The notes: generated from the letters alone by a model not told the origin. Positions 47,535 through 58,349 are shown, numbered from the stretch's first letter. The stretch: DNA of 64,000 nucleotides from Shewanella sp. OMA3-2 (GCF_021513195.1 NZ_CP090974.1:2616001-2680000), one strand, 5' to 3'. Made by a program: numbers and translations.

Positions 47535-48323
47535 TTGAAACTTATTTGGCTAATATTATTGCTTACTTGCTTCAATGCATGGGCCGATTCTTCCACAAGT
47601 ACACCTAAAGACATCGCTCTTTATACCTATCACTACATGCCGCCTTATGTCATTAATAGTGATACTGAAACAGGTTTACTTTATGATGTTGCAGATTTTT
47701 TTAACCGCCAACAGTCAAACTATCATTTCAGCGTATCTTACATTCCTCGAAAACGACTTAACCATTTGCTCGATACACAAAAATTTGACGGCATGATGAT
47801 CGGCGTCAACCCCCTCTGGTTTAAAGACTCTGATCATACAACTTATTTATGGTCAGAACCTTTAATGCGGGATCAAGATGAAATTATTTCCCATTCAAAT
47901 GCCCCCATCGAATTTAATAACACAGAGGTTTTTTACGGTAAAAGTGTCGGAGGGATTTTCGGCTTTCGCTATCACACTATAGATACATTAGTGGATAACG
48001 GAGTAATGATGCGTATCGATACCTCTAATGAATCACAATTAATTAATATGCTTATCAAAAAACGTTTTGATTTTGCCATTGTCTCTAGAGCAACAACTCT
48101 TTTCTACCAAACATTACTCGAACAAAACCAACAACTTTACTTTTCATCTAGGCCACACGACCAATATATTCGCTATATTATGGCCCCAAAAACACTTCAG
48201 ACTGAATTTAAAGCGATTAATACACTGATTAAAAAGCTTAACAAGGATCCTGAATGGCAACAAAAAATGCTGAAATATCAAACCTTCTTGCAGCCCATTG
48301 AGCCTACATTGGAAAATAAATAA
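47535..48323 (+). CDS. Periplasmic solute-binding protein (SBP family 3-like)
   Basis: A 262-residue secreted protein. It has a signal peptide ending near NAWADS (residues 14-19) and a bilobal binding-protein fold: IALYTYHYMPPYVI with TGLLYDVADFFNRQ at the start, and the inter-lobe return SVGGIFGFRYHTID in the middle. There are no neighbouring permease or ATPase genes, so it may be an orphan sensor-type binding protein rather than a transporter part. The TTG start at 47535 has a very strong SD (AAAGGAGGA) five bases upstream. Confidence 0.78.
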   Translation: MKLIWLILLLTCFNAWADSSTSTPKDIALYTYHYMPPYVINSDTETGLLYDVADFFNRQQSNYHFSVSYIPRKRLNHLLDTQKFDGMMIGVNPLWFKDSDHTTYLWSEPLMRDQDEIISHSNAPIEFNNTEVFYGKSVGGIFGFRYHTIDTLVDNGVMMRIDTSNESQLINMLIKKRFDFAIVSRATTLFYQTLLEQNQQLYFSSRPHDQYIRYIMAPKTLQTEFKAINTLIKKLNKDPEWQQKMLKYQTFLQPIEPTLENK

Positions 48324-48609
48324 CGCTTTACGCTTTGGCACCGAAATTAAGCAGCTAAACTCACTATTACCTCTTCATATTTACCAACAATAATCACATC
48401 ACCTTCTACACCTGTTTCACACAAATGTAATTGAACATGTAAATTACCTATATCTGCCCTTTAAAAAGAGTCTGTTTTTGCCAGCGGTAACCCCTATGCC
48501 GAGTCGAGTAAGCCGCCACCAGTTTACCGCGAATGATAGGCAAGGCTATCTAGAGCGATAGCAAAAATGCTAACGATTGTTAGCCATGGATTCGATGAGT
48601 ATTACCTGG
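48324..48609. other. Convergent gap, nothing seen
   Basis: 286 bp between the solute-binding protein and the GGDEF-EAL gene on opposite strands. No gene, clean terminator or repeat found. Confidence 0.4.
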
Positions 48610-51600
48610 TTAAAACTGAGTAGATGGGTCTTGTTCAGCAAACAATAATGTCATTGCTGATCCAGAGTCGACTGGTTTACTGTGGTAATAGCCCTGAGTT
48701 TTTGTTGCGCCAATTTTTTGTAATGCATGATATTGGGCTACTGTTTCTACACCCTCCGCGGTTATTTCAATCCCAAGTCGATTGGCTAGCAATACAATAC
48801 TCTCAACAATGGCATGATCTTTTTCGCTGTTCATTAATCGACTCACAAAACTTCGATCTATTTTTATATTATGAATAGGAAAACGATGTAAATAGCTCAA
48901 CGATGAAAAACCGGTGCCAAAGTCATCTAAATGAATATTAACTCCTGTAGCCTGCAGTTCATATAAGATTTTCATCGTCGTTTCTGGATCATGAATCAAC
49001 ACATTTTCAGTGACTTCGATATTGAGACAGTGTGCGGGTAACCCATGCTTATTTAACAGCGCTTTTAGCTTATCAACCACATGATAAGTTGAAATTAAGT
49101 CACTCGACGCATTACAACTCACGGTTAAATCATCTCGCCTAAACTGTTCACGCCATTGAGTAATTTGGCCCAATGCTTGGTCAATAACTAAATAGTCAAT
49201 TTCAGCAATTCTTCGCATCTCTTCAGCTATGCTCAAAAACTTTATCGGCTCAATCAATCCTTTTGTTGGGTGTAGCCAACGAACTAATGCCTCAAAACCA
49301 GCTATACGCCCGGTAGTAGCATTAATAATTGGCTGAAAATAAACGATAAATTGCTTTTCGGTTACAGCCTGACTCAACTCGTTACGCAGCCTTAACTGAT
49401 GTTTAGCCATCATATGCATATCTTCATTAAAGATTGCATAACCCCCACGCCCCTCACGTTTAGCGTGATACATAGCACTGTCTGCATCACGTAGGTATTC
49501 TTGCGCATCAAGTAACTCATTACTTGCCAAAACAATTCCAATACTGGCATTGGTAACGACAGGTTCATTATTTAAAATGAAGGGTTTAGTAAGGGCTCTA
49601 TTAATACGCTCAGCAAGTTTAATCACTTGAGCTTCACCTGTAATACACTCCATTAATATACAAAATTCATCGCCACCAAATCTTGCTAGCGTATCTGAGT
49701 TGCGAATTTCATGACTCAACCTTTCGGCAATTGCAATGAGTAACTTGTCACCTTCTAAGTGTCCCAAACTATCATTCACTAACTTAAAACCATCTAAATC
49801 AAGAAACAACAAGGCAAAATTGTATTCAGCATCACGTTTATACTGCTTTACTGCTTTGGTCAAAAATTCAATAAATAATGTTCTGTTAGCTAAATGCGTC
49901 AAAGGATCATGAAAAGCTAATTGATTTAATTTCACTTCTGCTTGTTTTCTTAAACTGATATCAATGCACTGAATAAAAATATAGTCGGCTAGGCCATCGA
50001 TATTTTTCTGAACATAAACATTAATGTAACAGCAGAGTTCTGTACCGTTTTTACACACCAAGGTTATTTCAGCATCATACGATTTAGCGTCTGCATCACG
50101 AATGAGCGCTAATTGTTTATAACCAAATTCACGATCATCAGGCTGAAGTAGATCAACATAACTCAGTAGATAAATTTCATCATTGGTATAGCCGAAGGTT
50201 TTACAGAGTGTCTTGTTCGCTTGTAATATTTTGCCATCCAGTCCCACCACAGCCATGCTAATCGTAGAGTTATTAAACACATTACGGAAAAGCTGCTCAC
50301 TTTGTTTTTTAGCTTGTTCCGCTTTATATTGTTCACTGAGATCTTGTACTGTACCAGTCAAACGCTTGCCATCTTGCTCAACCTGTCCGGTAGAATGAAC
50401 ATAACAGCACTCATGCTTATCATTAATACTCATTAGCTCATGGCTCAGACTAAAAGCGACACCTTGCTCAAGAAACTGCTTAAACACGTCAGATATAGCT
50501 CCGTTATCATTTTGAGCCAAACAATTAAACAGTGCTTCAATATTAAAGGTGTCAACTTGAAATGGTGTCAGTTGAAGTAATTTAACTAGCTCTCTGGAGA
50601 GGGTTAATTGATGACTTACAGTATCATATTGCCAACTACCCAATCGCGCAGCGGCTTGTGCGTTAGCAAGGTTATTTTCACTTAACTGTATTTGATGCAA
50701 TTGTACTTCAAGGGCTTTATTTGCACTTGCCAGCTGATTATCACGTTTAATTAAATTTTGATTCATAGTATTAAACGCACTGGCAAGACGCCCTAATTCA
50801 TCGGTGCGAAGATTATCTAACTTTTCAGCTTGCTCACCTCTAGACAGTGCTAGTGTGGCATGATTAAGTTTTGATAAAGGCTGGGTAATTTTCTTTCTCA
50901 TCACAAAAAATAATACAAATAATTCGATTCCAAGCGCAATAAACCCTGAAATAAATACAATCATTGCCGTACTAGAAGCGACATTGCTTACCACTGTTTT
51001 AGGGATGACACTGACATAATACCAACCTGGCCCTGAAAGTTTACTGACCATTAAATAAGAATCTATTTGTGCCAGCTCAATCATTTTTTGGTTTGGGTCT
51101 GCTGTTATGACCGCGTGGTAAATGGATTGCAGTGAATCGTCACCATCGCGGTCAATAATAAACTGCCCATTAGCTGCTTTAAGTTGATCAATATAGCTTT
51201 GATGTGCAATCAAACGACCATCGTGACGAAAAATAAGATTATAGCCCCCTTGCGGTGCTTGATTAATCGTTCTTGCAAACAACTCATCCAATGACATGTC
51301 GTTGCCAATAGTGGCAATATGTTGCTGCTGATAATAAATAGGCGTTTCTATTGATACCATCCAAATATCGGATTGTTTATCGAGGTAAACACCTGTCCAA
51401 ACCGTTTTTTTAGCCGGATTATTTTGTTCAATTGAGATCGTAAAATATTCCTCCAATCGAATATCAAAATCAGCGGCTAAACGATAAGTAAAATCAGGAA
51501 TTTCTGGCCAATATATTGCCGCAAAATTTTCAATACCATAAGCGTAAGTATTAATGAAACGATTTCGCCAGCTTTTACCATAGTCGCCCACCAATGTATT

Positions 51601-52026
51601 GAGCAAACCCGCACGGTATTTAAGCTCGTCAGTCAACTGCACATCTTTGGCAATCCAAACACCTGCACGCTGCTCTGCATCAAAAAGCTGCGGATTAAAA
51701 CGTATCGCGTGGTCGTCTTGACGAATAAAATCTCTCTCGAAGAGAGACAGGGTTGCGGCTTTATTTTCAGGCTGATAAGAATTCAAAATATCTTGCTTAA
51801 ACAGTTTGTGGTTATCCTCTGCAAGGGTAAAAATTTGGCTTTCTCTGGCAACTCTTTCCTGGGTGAAAGATTGAAACTCAGCTAACTTAGTTGACTCTAT
51901 TTCGGAAAATATATGAAAATAACTGATGGTTGTTAATATGCTAATGACAAATAAAATTCGAACACCTACCGCCATCAAAGTGTGACTAACAATAGATTGG
52001 TTCAAACTGGCTAACAACTTTATCAT
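48610..52026 (-). CDS. Membrane GGDEF-EAL protein with Cache, HAMP and PAS domains
   Basis: A 1138-residue c-di-GMP enzyme. The order is: span near 17-40, large periplasmic dCache-like sensor to about 345, span near 348-372, HAMP (KITQPLSKL...), a coiled-coil and two PAS-like domains (about 440-690), GGDEF with RFGGDEF near 785, and EAL with FEALVRW near 912, NIEVTEN and HLDDFGTGFSSL further on. Both catalytic motifs are intact, so it may make or break c-di-GMP depending on the signal. Ends 20 bp or so before the minus-strand limit of the gap with the solute-binding protein. Confidence 0.92.
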   Translation of the reverse strand: MIKLLASLNQSIVSHTLMAVGVRILFVISILTTISYFHIFSEIESTKLAEFQSFTQERVARESQIFTLAEDNHKLFKQDILNSYQPENKAATLSLFERDFIRQDDHAIRFNPQLFDAEQRAGVWIAKDVQLTDELKYRAGLLNTLVGDYGKSWRNRFINTYAYGIENFAAIYWPEIPDFTYRLAADFDIRLEEYFTISIEQNNPAKKTVWTGVYLDKQSDIWMVSIETPIYYQQQHIATIGNDMSLDELFARTINQAPQGGYNLIFRHDGRLIAHQSYIDQLKAANGQFIIDRDGDDSLQSIYHAVITADPNQKMIELAQIDSYLMVSKLSGPGWYYVSVIPKTVVSNVASSTAMIVFISGFIALGIELFVLFFVMRKKITQPLSKLNHATLALSRGEQAEKLDNLRTDELGRLASAFNTMNQNLIKRDNQLASANKALEVQLHQIQLSENNLANAQAAARLGSWQYDTVSHQLTLSRELVKLLQLTPFQVDTFNIEALFNCLAQNDNGAISDVFKQFLEQGVAFSLSHELMSINDKHECCYVHSTGQVEQDGKRLTGTVQDLSEQYKAEQAKKQSEQLFRNVFNNSTISMAVVGLDGKILQANKTLCKTFGYTNDEIYLLSYVDLLQPDDREFGYKQLALIRDADAKSYDAEITLVCKNGTELCCYINVYVQKNIDGLADYIFIQCIDISLRKQAEVKLNQLAFHDPLTHLANRTLFIEFLTKAVKQYKRDAEYNFALLFLDLDGFKLVNDSLGHLEGDKLLIAIAERLSHEIRNSDTLARFGGDEFCILMECITGEAQVIKLAERINRALTKPFILNNEPVVTNASIGIVLASNELLDAQEYLRDADSAMYHAKREGRGGYAIFNEDMHMMAKHQLRLRNELSQAVTEKQFIVYFQPIINATTGRIAGFEALVRWLHPTKGLIEPIKFLSIAEEMRRIAEIDYLVIDQALGQITQWREQFRRDDLTVSCNASSDLISTYHVVDKLKALLNKHGLPAHCLNIEVTENVLIHDPETTMKILYELQATGVNIHLDDFGTGFSSLSYLHRFPIHNIKIDRSFVSRLMNSEKDHAIVESIVLLANRLGIEITAEGVETVAQYHALQKIGATKTQGYYHSKPVDSGSAMTLLFAEQDPSTQF

Positions 52027-52255
52027 TCATACTTCCTGAGTAAATAGTGCTAAAAATGTGGAAAAAAGTGCGTTCAAAAATTAGTCATTGATAATTTTAT
52101 ATTCAATTCATTCATGTATTGAGTAGTAACTCTAGCAGATTTGGTTGAATGTTAACAAATAGTTAAATAAAACAACTCTATTTTCTGCCATGTTTTAGCT
52201 ACCTTTATATAAAGTGCAAAGTCGCATCTAAAAACATAATAAAGGCGCCTATATA
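52027..52255. other. Gap between acnA end and the GGDEF-EAL gene
   Basis: 52027-52328 (302 bp): the promoter region of the GGDEF-EAL gene and the acnA terminator; AT-rich, no gene recognised. Confidence 0.45.
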
Positions 52256-52289
52256 AAATAAGCCCAGATTTTTCAATCTGGGCTTATTT
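52256..52289 (-). terminator. Terminator of acnA
   Basis: AAATAAGCCCAGATT / AATCTGGGCTTATTT, a perfect 15-bp stem with a 4-base loop, 40 bp after the acnA stop; T-rich after the stem on both strands. Confidence 0.85.
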
Positions 52290-52328
52290 ATTATCTTTTT
52301 AAACAGCTACTTACCTTAAATATTACAC

Positions 52329-55049
52329 TCATTTTACCAAATTACGTAATACATAATGCAAAATACCGCCATGTTGGTAATAACTGAACTCATTAGGGGT
52401 ATCGATACGGATTTTTGCCTCAAACGAATGTTGCTTACCCGCTTTATCAGTTGCGGTCACCTTAACGGTTTTTTGACCGGCACTGACCGCAGGAATACTA
52501 AACTGTTCTTCGCCTGTGAGGTTAAGCGCCTCAGTACTGTCGTCTGGCATAAACTGCAAGGGCAAAATACCCATTCCAACTAGATTAGATCTATGTATAC
52601 GCTCGTAACTTTGGGCGATTACCGCTTTTACACCTAACAGTGCAGGCCCTTTAGCTGCCCAGTCCCGCGAGCTACCAGTACCATATTCTTTACCTGCTAG
52701 CACAATACAAGGCGTGCCTTGTTGCTGATACTGCATCGCGGCATCAAATACCGTCATCGATTCACCGTTAGGCATTAAACGTGTCCAACAGCCTTCGGTG
52801 CCCGGTGCCAGTAAGTTTCTTAACCTTACATTGGCAAAGGTGCCGCGCATCATCACTTCATGGTTACCACGGCGTGAACCATAAGAATTAAAGTCCTTAA
52901 TTGCCACGCCAGCTTGCTGTAAATAATCTCCTGCTGGACTGTTTGGTGCAATAGATCCCGCAGGTGAAATATGATCAGTTGTCACCGAGTCGCCCAATTT
53001 GAGTAAACAACGAGCGTTGTCTATGCCTGTTATTGTGGGCACTTCGGCAGTGATGCCGTCAAAAAATGGCGGCTGTTTAACATAGGTAGAATCTGGCCAG
53101 TTATATTTCTGACTCTGCACCACCTCTAACCCTTGCCAATCTGCATCACCAGTGTAAACATCGGCATAACGCGACACAAACATATCACTTTTTACCGCGC
53201 TGGCCATGACCTGTTGAATTTCTTGATTATCCGGCCAAATATCTTTTAAATAAACCGCATTACCATCTGCATCCTCACCAAGTGGCTCACTTGCTATATC
53301 GGCTTTCATGTTACCAGCTAGTGCATACGCGACCACCAGCGGCGGCGATGCCAGATAATTAGCTTGAATTTCAGGATGAATACGGCCATCAAAGTTACGA
53401 TTGCCCGACAATACTGAACACACCTTTAACCTGCCCTGTTGTATGGCTTCACTGACAGGCTGAGGCAATGGGCCGGAATTACCGATACAGGTGGTACAAC
53501 CGTAGCCAACTAATTGAAACCCTAAAGCATCTAAATCGACATTCAGACCCGATTTTATTAAATAATCTGTCACCACCTGCGAGCCAGGTGCAAAGCTGGT
53601 TTTTACCCAAGGTTTTACCTGCAAGCCTTTACGGCGGGCATTTCTGGCCAATAATCCGGCGGCGATGAGTACCGACGGGTTAGAAGTATTAGTACAACTA
53701 GTAATAGCTGCTATAACGACAGCGCCAGCTTCGAGGACAAAATCTTGTTCTCGATAACGGCAGGCAACACCATTATCGCCATCGGCAACTGGCACTTGCA
53801 CCACTGGGCCGCCTTCACTTTCAAGCTCATCTTGAGCGTCAACTTGGCTAACCGGAATTTGGCTGTCTAACCATTGACGAAAACTGATACTTGCTTGCTC
53901 TAATGCAATTCTATCCTGCGGCCTTTTAGGTCCGGCGATTGACGGCACAATACTGCCCAAATCTAACTGTAAAGTGGCGTGATAACAGGCTTTGTTGTCG
54001 GACGCACTGGCCCACATCCCCATCTTTTCAAGATATGCTTTTATCAATTCGATACGTTCAGGGGAGCGACCAGTAAGCGCTAAGTAAGCTAAAGTTTGCT
54101 GATCAATCGGGAAAATACCACAGGTAGCGCCATATTCTGGCGCCATATTAGCAATGGTGGCTCTATCGGCCAGGGTCAGTTGATCAACCCCCGCACCAAA
54201 AAACTCAACAAACTTGCCTACTACGCCAAATGCGCGTAATTGCTCGGTAACCGTTAACACGAGATCGGTAGCAGTCACCCCTGCTGGTAATGTACCAGTA
54301 AATTCAAAGCCAACAATTTCGGGTAATAGCATAGTAACAGGTTGCCCAAGCATAGCGGCTTCAGCCTCAATGCCGCCTACCCCCCACCCCAGCACACCTA
54401 AACCATTAATCATGGTGGTATGAGAATCAGTACCAACCAGTGTATCGGGATACAATAAATTGTCTTCATCTTCTTTAACAAACACGACCCGAGCCAGATA
54501 TTCTAAATTAATCTGGTGCACAATACCGCGCCCAGGCGGCACCACTTTAAAGTTGTCAAAGGCTTGCTGGCCCCAGCGCAAAAACTGGTAACGTTCACGG
54601 TTGCGTTGAATTTCAATGGCAGTATTTTTTTGCAGCGCGCCGGATTCAGCAAACACATCAACCATTACCGAATGGTCAATGACCAACTCGACAGGATTAA
54701 GTGGATTAATCGCGTCAGCATTGCCACCTAATGTCACAATAGCATCGCGCATTGCGGCTAAATCAACGACTGAAGGCACGCCGGTAAAATCTTGTAAAAT
54801 AACTCTAGAAGGTACAAAAGCGATTTCGGTTTCTGACCAGTTATCTAAATCCCAACGAGCTAAGGTATCAATATCCTCTGGTTGAACAAATTCTGAATTT
54901 TCATAGCGCAGTAAATTCTCTAATAAAATTTTTGCTGCGAAAGGTAAGCGAGATAAATCGTAGTGTTCGGCTAGTCTCTCAAAGCTGTAGTACTTGAATG
55001 TGTTTCCATTACTTTCAAGTTGTTTCAATAATTGCATCGAATTTTTCAT
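52329..55049 (-). CDS. acnA: AcnA-type aconitate hydratase
   Basis: [4Fe-4S] enzyme of the citric acid cycle, interconverting citrate and isocitrate. 906 residues, normal for the AcnA/IRP1 branch. Segments SRVILQDFTGVPSVVDLAAMRD and DHSVMVD near residues 85-128 are of the AcnA type, and cluster ligands appear in ITSCTNTSNPS (about 453) and GYGCTTCIGNSGP (about 519 and 522). The C-terminal swivel contains GKEYGTGSSRDWAAKGP. ATG 55049 has GGGAGA six bases upstream; a GTG sits one codon earlier. Divergent from fumC. Confidence 0.95.
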   Translation of the reverse strand: MKNSMQLLKQLESNGNTFKYYSFERLAEHYDLSRLPFAAKILLENLLRYENSEFVQPEDIDTLARWDLDNWSETEIAFVPSRVILQDFTGVPSVVDLAAMRDAIVTLGGNADAINPLNPVELVIDHSVMVDVFAESGALQKNTAIEIQRNRERYQFLRWGQQAFDNFKVVPPGRGIVHQINLEYLARVVFVKEDEDNLLYPDTLVGTDSHTTMINGLGVLGWGVGGIEAEAAMLGQPVTMLLPEIVGFEFTGTLPAGVTATDLVLTVTEQLRAFGVVGKFVEFFGAGVDQLTLADRATIANMAPEYGATCGIFPIDQQTLAYLALTGRSPERIELIKAYLEKMGMWASASDNKACYHATLQLDLGSIVPSIAGPKRPQDRIALEQASISFRQWLDSQIPVSQVDAQDELESEGGPVVQVPVADGDNGVACRYREQDFVLEAGAVVIAAITSCTNTSNPSVLIAAGLLARNARRKGLQVKPWVKTSFAPGSQVVTDYLIKSGLNVDLDALGFQLVGYGCTTCIGNSGPLPQPVSEAIQQGRLKVCSVLSGNRNFDGRIHPEIQANYLASPPLVVAYALAGNMKADIASEPLGEDADGNAVYLKDIWPDNQEIQQVMASAVKSDMFVSRYADVYTGDADWQGLEVVQSQKYNWPDSTYVKQPPFFDGITAEVPTITGIDNARCLLKLGDSVTTDHISPAGSIAPNSPAGDYLQQAGVAIKDFNSYGSRRGNHEVMMRGTFANVRLRNLLAPGTEGCWTRLMPNGESMTVFDAAMQYQQQGTPCIVLAGKEYGTGSSRDWAAKGPALLGVKAVIAQSYERIHRSNLVGMGILPLQFMPDDSTEALNLTGEEQFSIPAVSAGQKTVKVTATDKAGKQHSFEAKIRIDTPNEFSYYQHGGILHYVLRNLVK

Positions 55050-55133
55050 CACTGATCTCCCTATAAACGTTTAGTGCACTTCATGCTAAGGTTACCCTAA
55101 CATATCCAAATCAAAAATCGAGAAGGAAATCCT

Positions 55134-56510
55134 ATGAGCAAAATGCGTATAGAATATGACAGCATGGGTAAAGTTGAGGTACCAGAGGATGTTTACTATC
55201 AGGCGCAAACCCAACGCGCATTAGATAACTTTCAATTATCTCAGCGGCGCTTCCCAGCTCCTGCATTACTCGCCTTACTCGATATAAAATCAGCCGCTGC
55301 TCAGGCTAATTGCCAGCTTGGCTTACTAGACAAACCTATTGCCATCGCCATTCAACAAGCGATTACTGCCAGTAAACAGCTGGATTTTGCAAAGCATTTT
55401 CCACTAGATCTGTTCCAAACAGGTTCTGGCACCAGCTCTAATATGAATGTTAATGAAGTCATTGCCAGCCTAGCCAGCGATATTTTACAGGATAAAGTTC
55501 ACCCTAATGATCATGTCAATATGGGCCAAAGCAGTAACGATGTGGTACCCGCCAGTATTCACATCAGTACAGTGCGACATTTAAAAGCGCTCTTGTATCC
55601 AGCCATGACGGATTTAAGTGATAGGTTAACCTACTTAGCCAAAAAGCATTCAGATACGGTCAAAACCGGACGAACCCATTTAATGGACGCGATGCCCATT
55701 ACGTTAGGGCAAGAGTTGTTATGTTGGCAGCAACAAATGAATGCAGCTCAGGCTAAGCTTCAACAGGCAGAGTTAGGTTTACATCAGTTGCCTTTGGGCG
55801 GCACAGCCGTTGGCACTGGGGTTAATTGCGACCCGCGTTTTGCCAAACTGACTTGTGATTATCTACAACAGCAAGATAAGCTACCCTGGCAAGCCGCCCA
55901 ACTACCAGCCTTGTATATGAGTAGCCAAGATCACACCTTAGCTATGGCATCAGCCTTAAAAGGGTTGGCAATCAGCTTAATGAAAATAGCCAATGATTTA
56001 CGCTGGATGAACTCAGGCCCTATTGCCGGATTACAAGAGATTCGTTTAACCGCATTACAACCAGGCTCATCAATCATGCCAGGTAAGGTCAACCCTGTGA
56101 TCCCTGAAGCGGTTGCCATGATTGCCGCAGAAGTTATCGGCAATGAAGCCACCGTAACTATCGCCGCTCAATCCGGTAATTTTCAATTAAATGTCATGTT
56201 GCCACTGATTGCCGACAAACTGTTATCGAGCATCGATTTATTAACCAACGCCTGCCAAGCAATGACAACTAAAGTGTTTGCTGAGTTTACGCCCAATATG
56301 GATAACTTAACTCAGGCATTAGCGAAAAACCCTATTCTGGCAACCGCACTGAATTCCGTTGTCGGCTATGATATGGCGGCAAAAATTGCCAAGCGTGCCG
56401 ACAAAGAACATAAATCAGTCCTAGAGATTGCACTTGAGGAAACCGAGCTAACCGAAAGTGAGTTACAAGCAATACTCGATCCTTTGCATTTAGCTAAGCC
56501 TCACCAATAG
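55134..56510 (+). CDS. fumC: Class II fumarate hydratase
   Basis: Oxygen-stable, iron-free fumarase converting fumarate and malate. 458 residues. The substrate segment NMGQSSNDVVPASIH is near 128-142, TGRTHLMDAMPITLGQE near 180-196, and the family signature SSIMPGKVNPVIPEA near 313-327 includes the catalytic loop. The N-terminal MSKMRIEYDSMGKVEVPEDVYY is typical of FumC. Divergent from acnA over 84 bp, so two consecutive citric-acid-cycle hydratases share a control region. AGGA lies before the start ATG. Confidence 0.95.
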   Translation: MSKMRIEYDSMGKVEVPEDVYYQAQTQRALDNFQLSQRRFPAPALLALLDIKSAAAQANCQLGLLDKPIAIAIQQAITASKQLDFAKHFPLDLFQTGSGTSSNMNVNEVIASLASDILQDKVHPNDHVNMGQSSNDVVPASIHISTVRHLKALLYPAMTDLSDRLTYLAKKHSDTVKTGRTHLMDAMPITLGQELLCWQQQMNAAQAKLQQAELGLHQLPLGGTAVGTGVNCDPRFAKLTCDYLQQQDKLPWQAAQLPALYMSSQDHTLAMASALKGLAISLMKIANDLRWMNSGPIAGLQEIRLTALQPGSSIMPGKVNPVIPEAVAMIAAEVIGNEATVTIAAQSGNFQLNVMLPLIADKLLSSIDLLTNACQAMTTKVFAEFTPNMDNLTQALAKNPILATALNSVVGYDMAAKIAKRADKEHKSVLEIALEETELTESELQAILDPLHLAKPHQ

Positions 56511-56550
56511 TATCTGCCTAATTAATTTAACCACAACATATCAACATAAA

Positions 56551-56574
56551 AATAAGGAGCTTAAGCTCCTTATT
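56551..56574 (+). terminator. Terminator of fumC
   Basis: AATAAGGAGC / GCTCCTTATT, 10-bp perfect stem with a TTAA loop, about 40 bp after the stop; T tract is short. Confidence 0.65.
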
Positions 56575-56746
56575 AACCTTAATCAAATTGAGTAATGAGT
56601 TAAATCTGATGAAAGAAACTGATACACGAGAATATTTCCCAGGCTATTGCCTATGCCGCTGTTTAAATCTGGTACTTAATTAAGTTATTAGACAAGTGGC
56701 ATAGTTATTTTGGCCACCTAATTAGTGGTGATATAATGAGTGGTGA

Positions 56747-57127
56747 CTACTTTAATGAATGTAAGCCAAACATATTACTTTCAGTATCCATAGCTAATGT
56801 AATAAAACCATATTCACCAATAGACATCTTAGATCTTTGCACCCGTCCACCAGCAGCAACGACTTTTGACTCTTCGATTGCACAATCTTCACATGCAAAG
56901 TAAATCAAAGTGCTATTACCACCTGCCGGAAATCCTTCCATTTGAACCAATGCGCCTGTAGCACCATACTTTTCCATATCGGATGGAAAAGACAACATTT
57001 TTATATTGTCATCATTTGGATCACCCAAAACGTCAAAATTTATGCCTAAGACAGACTGATAAAATTTTCTCGCTCTCGCTAAATCATTGACGTAAATTTC
57101 AAACCAGCCTACGGGATTAGTATTCAT
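56747..57127 (-). CDS. Small VOC-family protein
   Basis: A 126-residue single-module VOC protein beginning NPVGWFEIYVNDLARARKFYQSVLGINFD and ending in the second half with FITLAMDTESNMFGLHS. The central PAGGNSTLIYFACED is common in bleomycin-resistance-like or PhnB-like members. The catalytic residues of glyoxalase I are not all evident, so the function is unknown. A 116-bp gap separates it from the SRPBCC protein gene upstream on the same strand. Confidence 0.8.
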   Translation of the reverse strand: MNTNPVGWFEIYVNDLARARKFYQSVLGINFDVLGDPNDDNIKMLSFPSDMEKYGATGALVQMEGFPAGGNSTLIYFACEDCAIEESKVVAAGGRVQRSKMSIGEYGFITLAMDTESNMFGLHSLK

Positions 57128-57243
57128 AAATTATCTCCTGAGTGATTAACTGTTCATATAAAGCCCATTTAAGGAACGAATTATAATGTGATTCAATCTA
57201 GCGATAGCACAACATAAACTCGGCAAATCTATCTGCGCTTTGG

Positions 57244-57654
57244 TTATTTTTTATACTCAACATATTGCTTAAAATTCTCGAGTATCATCAACCAACCTTG
57301 TCGTTGTTGTTCTACTGAGTTTTCATCTTCTGCTTCGAATGTTTCCGCTATTGTGGTTTGACCTTGATACTCTGAGAACTGAATATCCACCTCTCTATTA
57401 TCCTCTAGTGTGTAGCGGATATGGGTAAGCGGAGCAATAGCGGTAAACTCACCCTCAAAATCGAAACCCATTGAGCCATCTTTAGCCTCCATTCGATAAT
57501 TAAATTTTCCCCCCACCACCAAATCAATCTGTGCAAAAGGACAGCACCAGTCGCTCGAAGCAAAATGCCAATTTTTAATCTCATCAGGGTTAACCCAAGA
57601 TAACCATACTAAATTTAAAGGTGCATTAATTATTGTTTCTATAGATATTTTCAT
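57244..57654 (-). CDS. SRPBCC/AHSA1-like protein
   Basis: A 136-residue START-like protein: KISIETIINAPLNLVWLSWVNPDEIKNW at the N-terminus, then alternating strands to GWLMILENFKQYVEYKK. AHSA1-like domains bind hydrophobic ligands or Hsp90; bacterial members mostly have no known role. I chose the ATG at 57654, which has TTGAGA eight bases upstream and matches family N-termini; an ATG at 57672 would add six residues. Confidence 0.8.
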   Translation of the reverse strand: MKISIETIINAPLNLVWLSWVNPDEIKNWHFASSDWCCPFAQIDLVVGGKFNYRMEAKDGSMGFDFEGEFTAIAPLTHIRYTLEDNREVDIQFSEYQGQTTIAETFEAEDENSVEQQRQGWLMILENFKQYVEYKK

Positions 57655-58349
57655 ATAGATCTCAAATTTCAATATGGCTGATAGTCATTGATAGAGGTAA
57701 TTATTTAACCGTAAATCTAACTCATATAGCGTTATAAGCTAGTCTCCCAGCAACAAGAACTCCTGCTAGCCACTAACACAATAAATTAACATAACGGTTT
57801 TTCACTTTAATTACGACACCTTTGCCACGATTCAAATGTAAAAACCGAATCAAGCATTGGACACAAGTAATCAATAGCGAAACGCTAAAGCTGCATTCGT
57901 GACTGGATATTAATCAAACTGATAATCAAGCGCTCCTGCTAAGGTTAGCAATACTTTGCCTTGGTCCAACCATCTTCAATGACCATTGTTAGAAAGAGTA
58001 TTCAAACCCTGCTGGTATTGGGCTAGCTGTACGAATAACCATATAAACTATGCTGTAAATTGATGATGAATATGGCTCATGTTCGAAGTGAAATTAAACC
58101 GTTTTTGTTCATGTTCCGAACCCCGTATAACTGACTCAGCGCTAACGCTCTAAGCTCTCATAAATAGAGAGATAAAGAATAGACAAGCTTACCGTCGATT
58201 GTTAACTAGGCCATCGGGCACCAGCCAAACAAGACCGTAAGACAACTCACTGACCAATTCTGAACATGAAAAAGCCAGAGCATAAAAAATGTCTAAAAGC
58301 GCAAAGCATAAACTCAGGTTTGAAATCATAGAATGGATACTAGAAAGCC
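57655..58349. other. Intergenic region before mesX, no gene
   Basis: About 695 bp. No coding signal on either strand. I searched for tandem MetJ boxes of the AGACGTCT type and for an S-box-like structure and found neither; the promoter of mesX is not evident. Confidence 0.45.

Noticed and set aside
58140..58349. Possible MetJ boxes before mesX
   Set aside because: Only isolated TGTCTA-like words occur; no tandem AGACGTCT-type pair.
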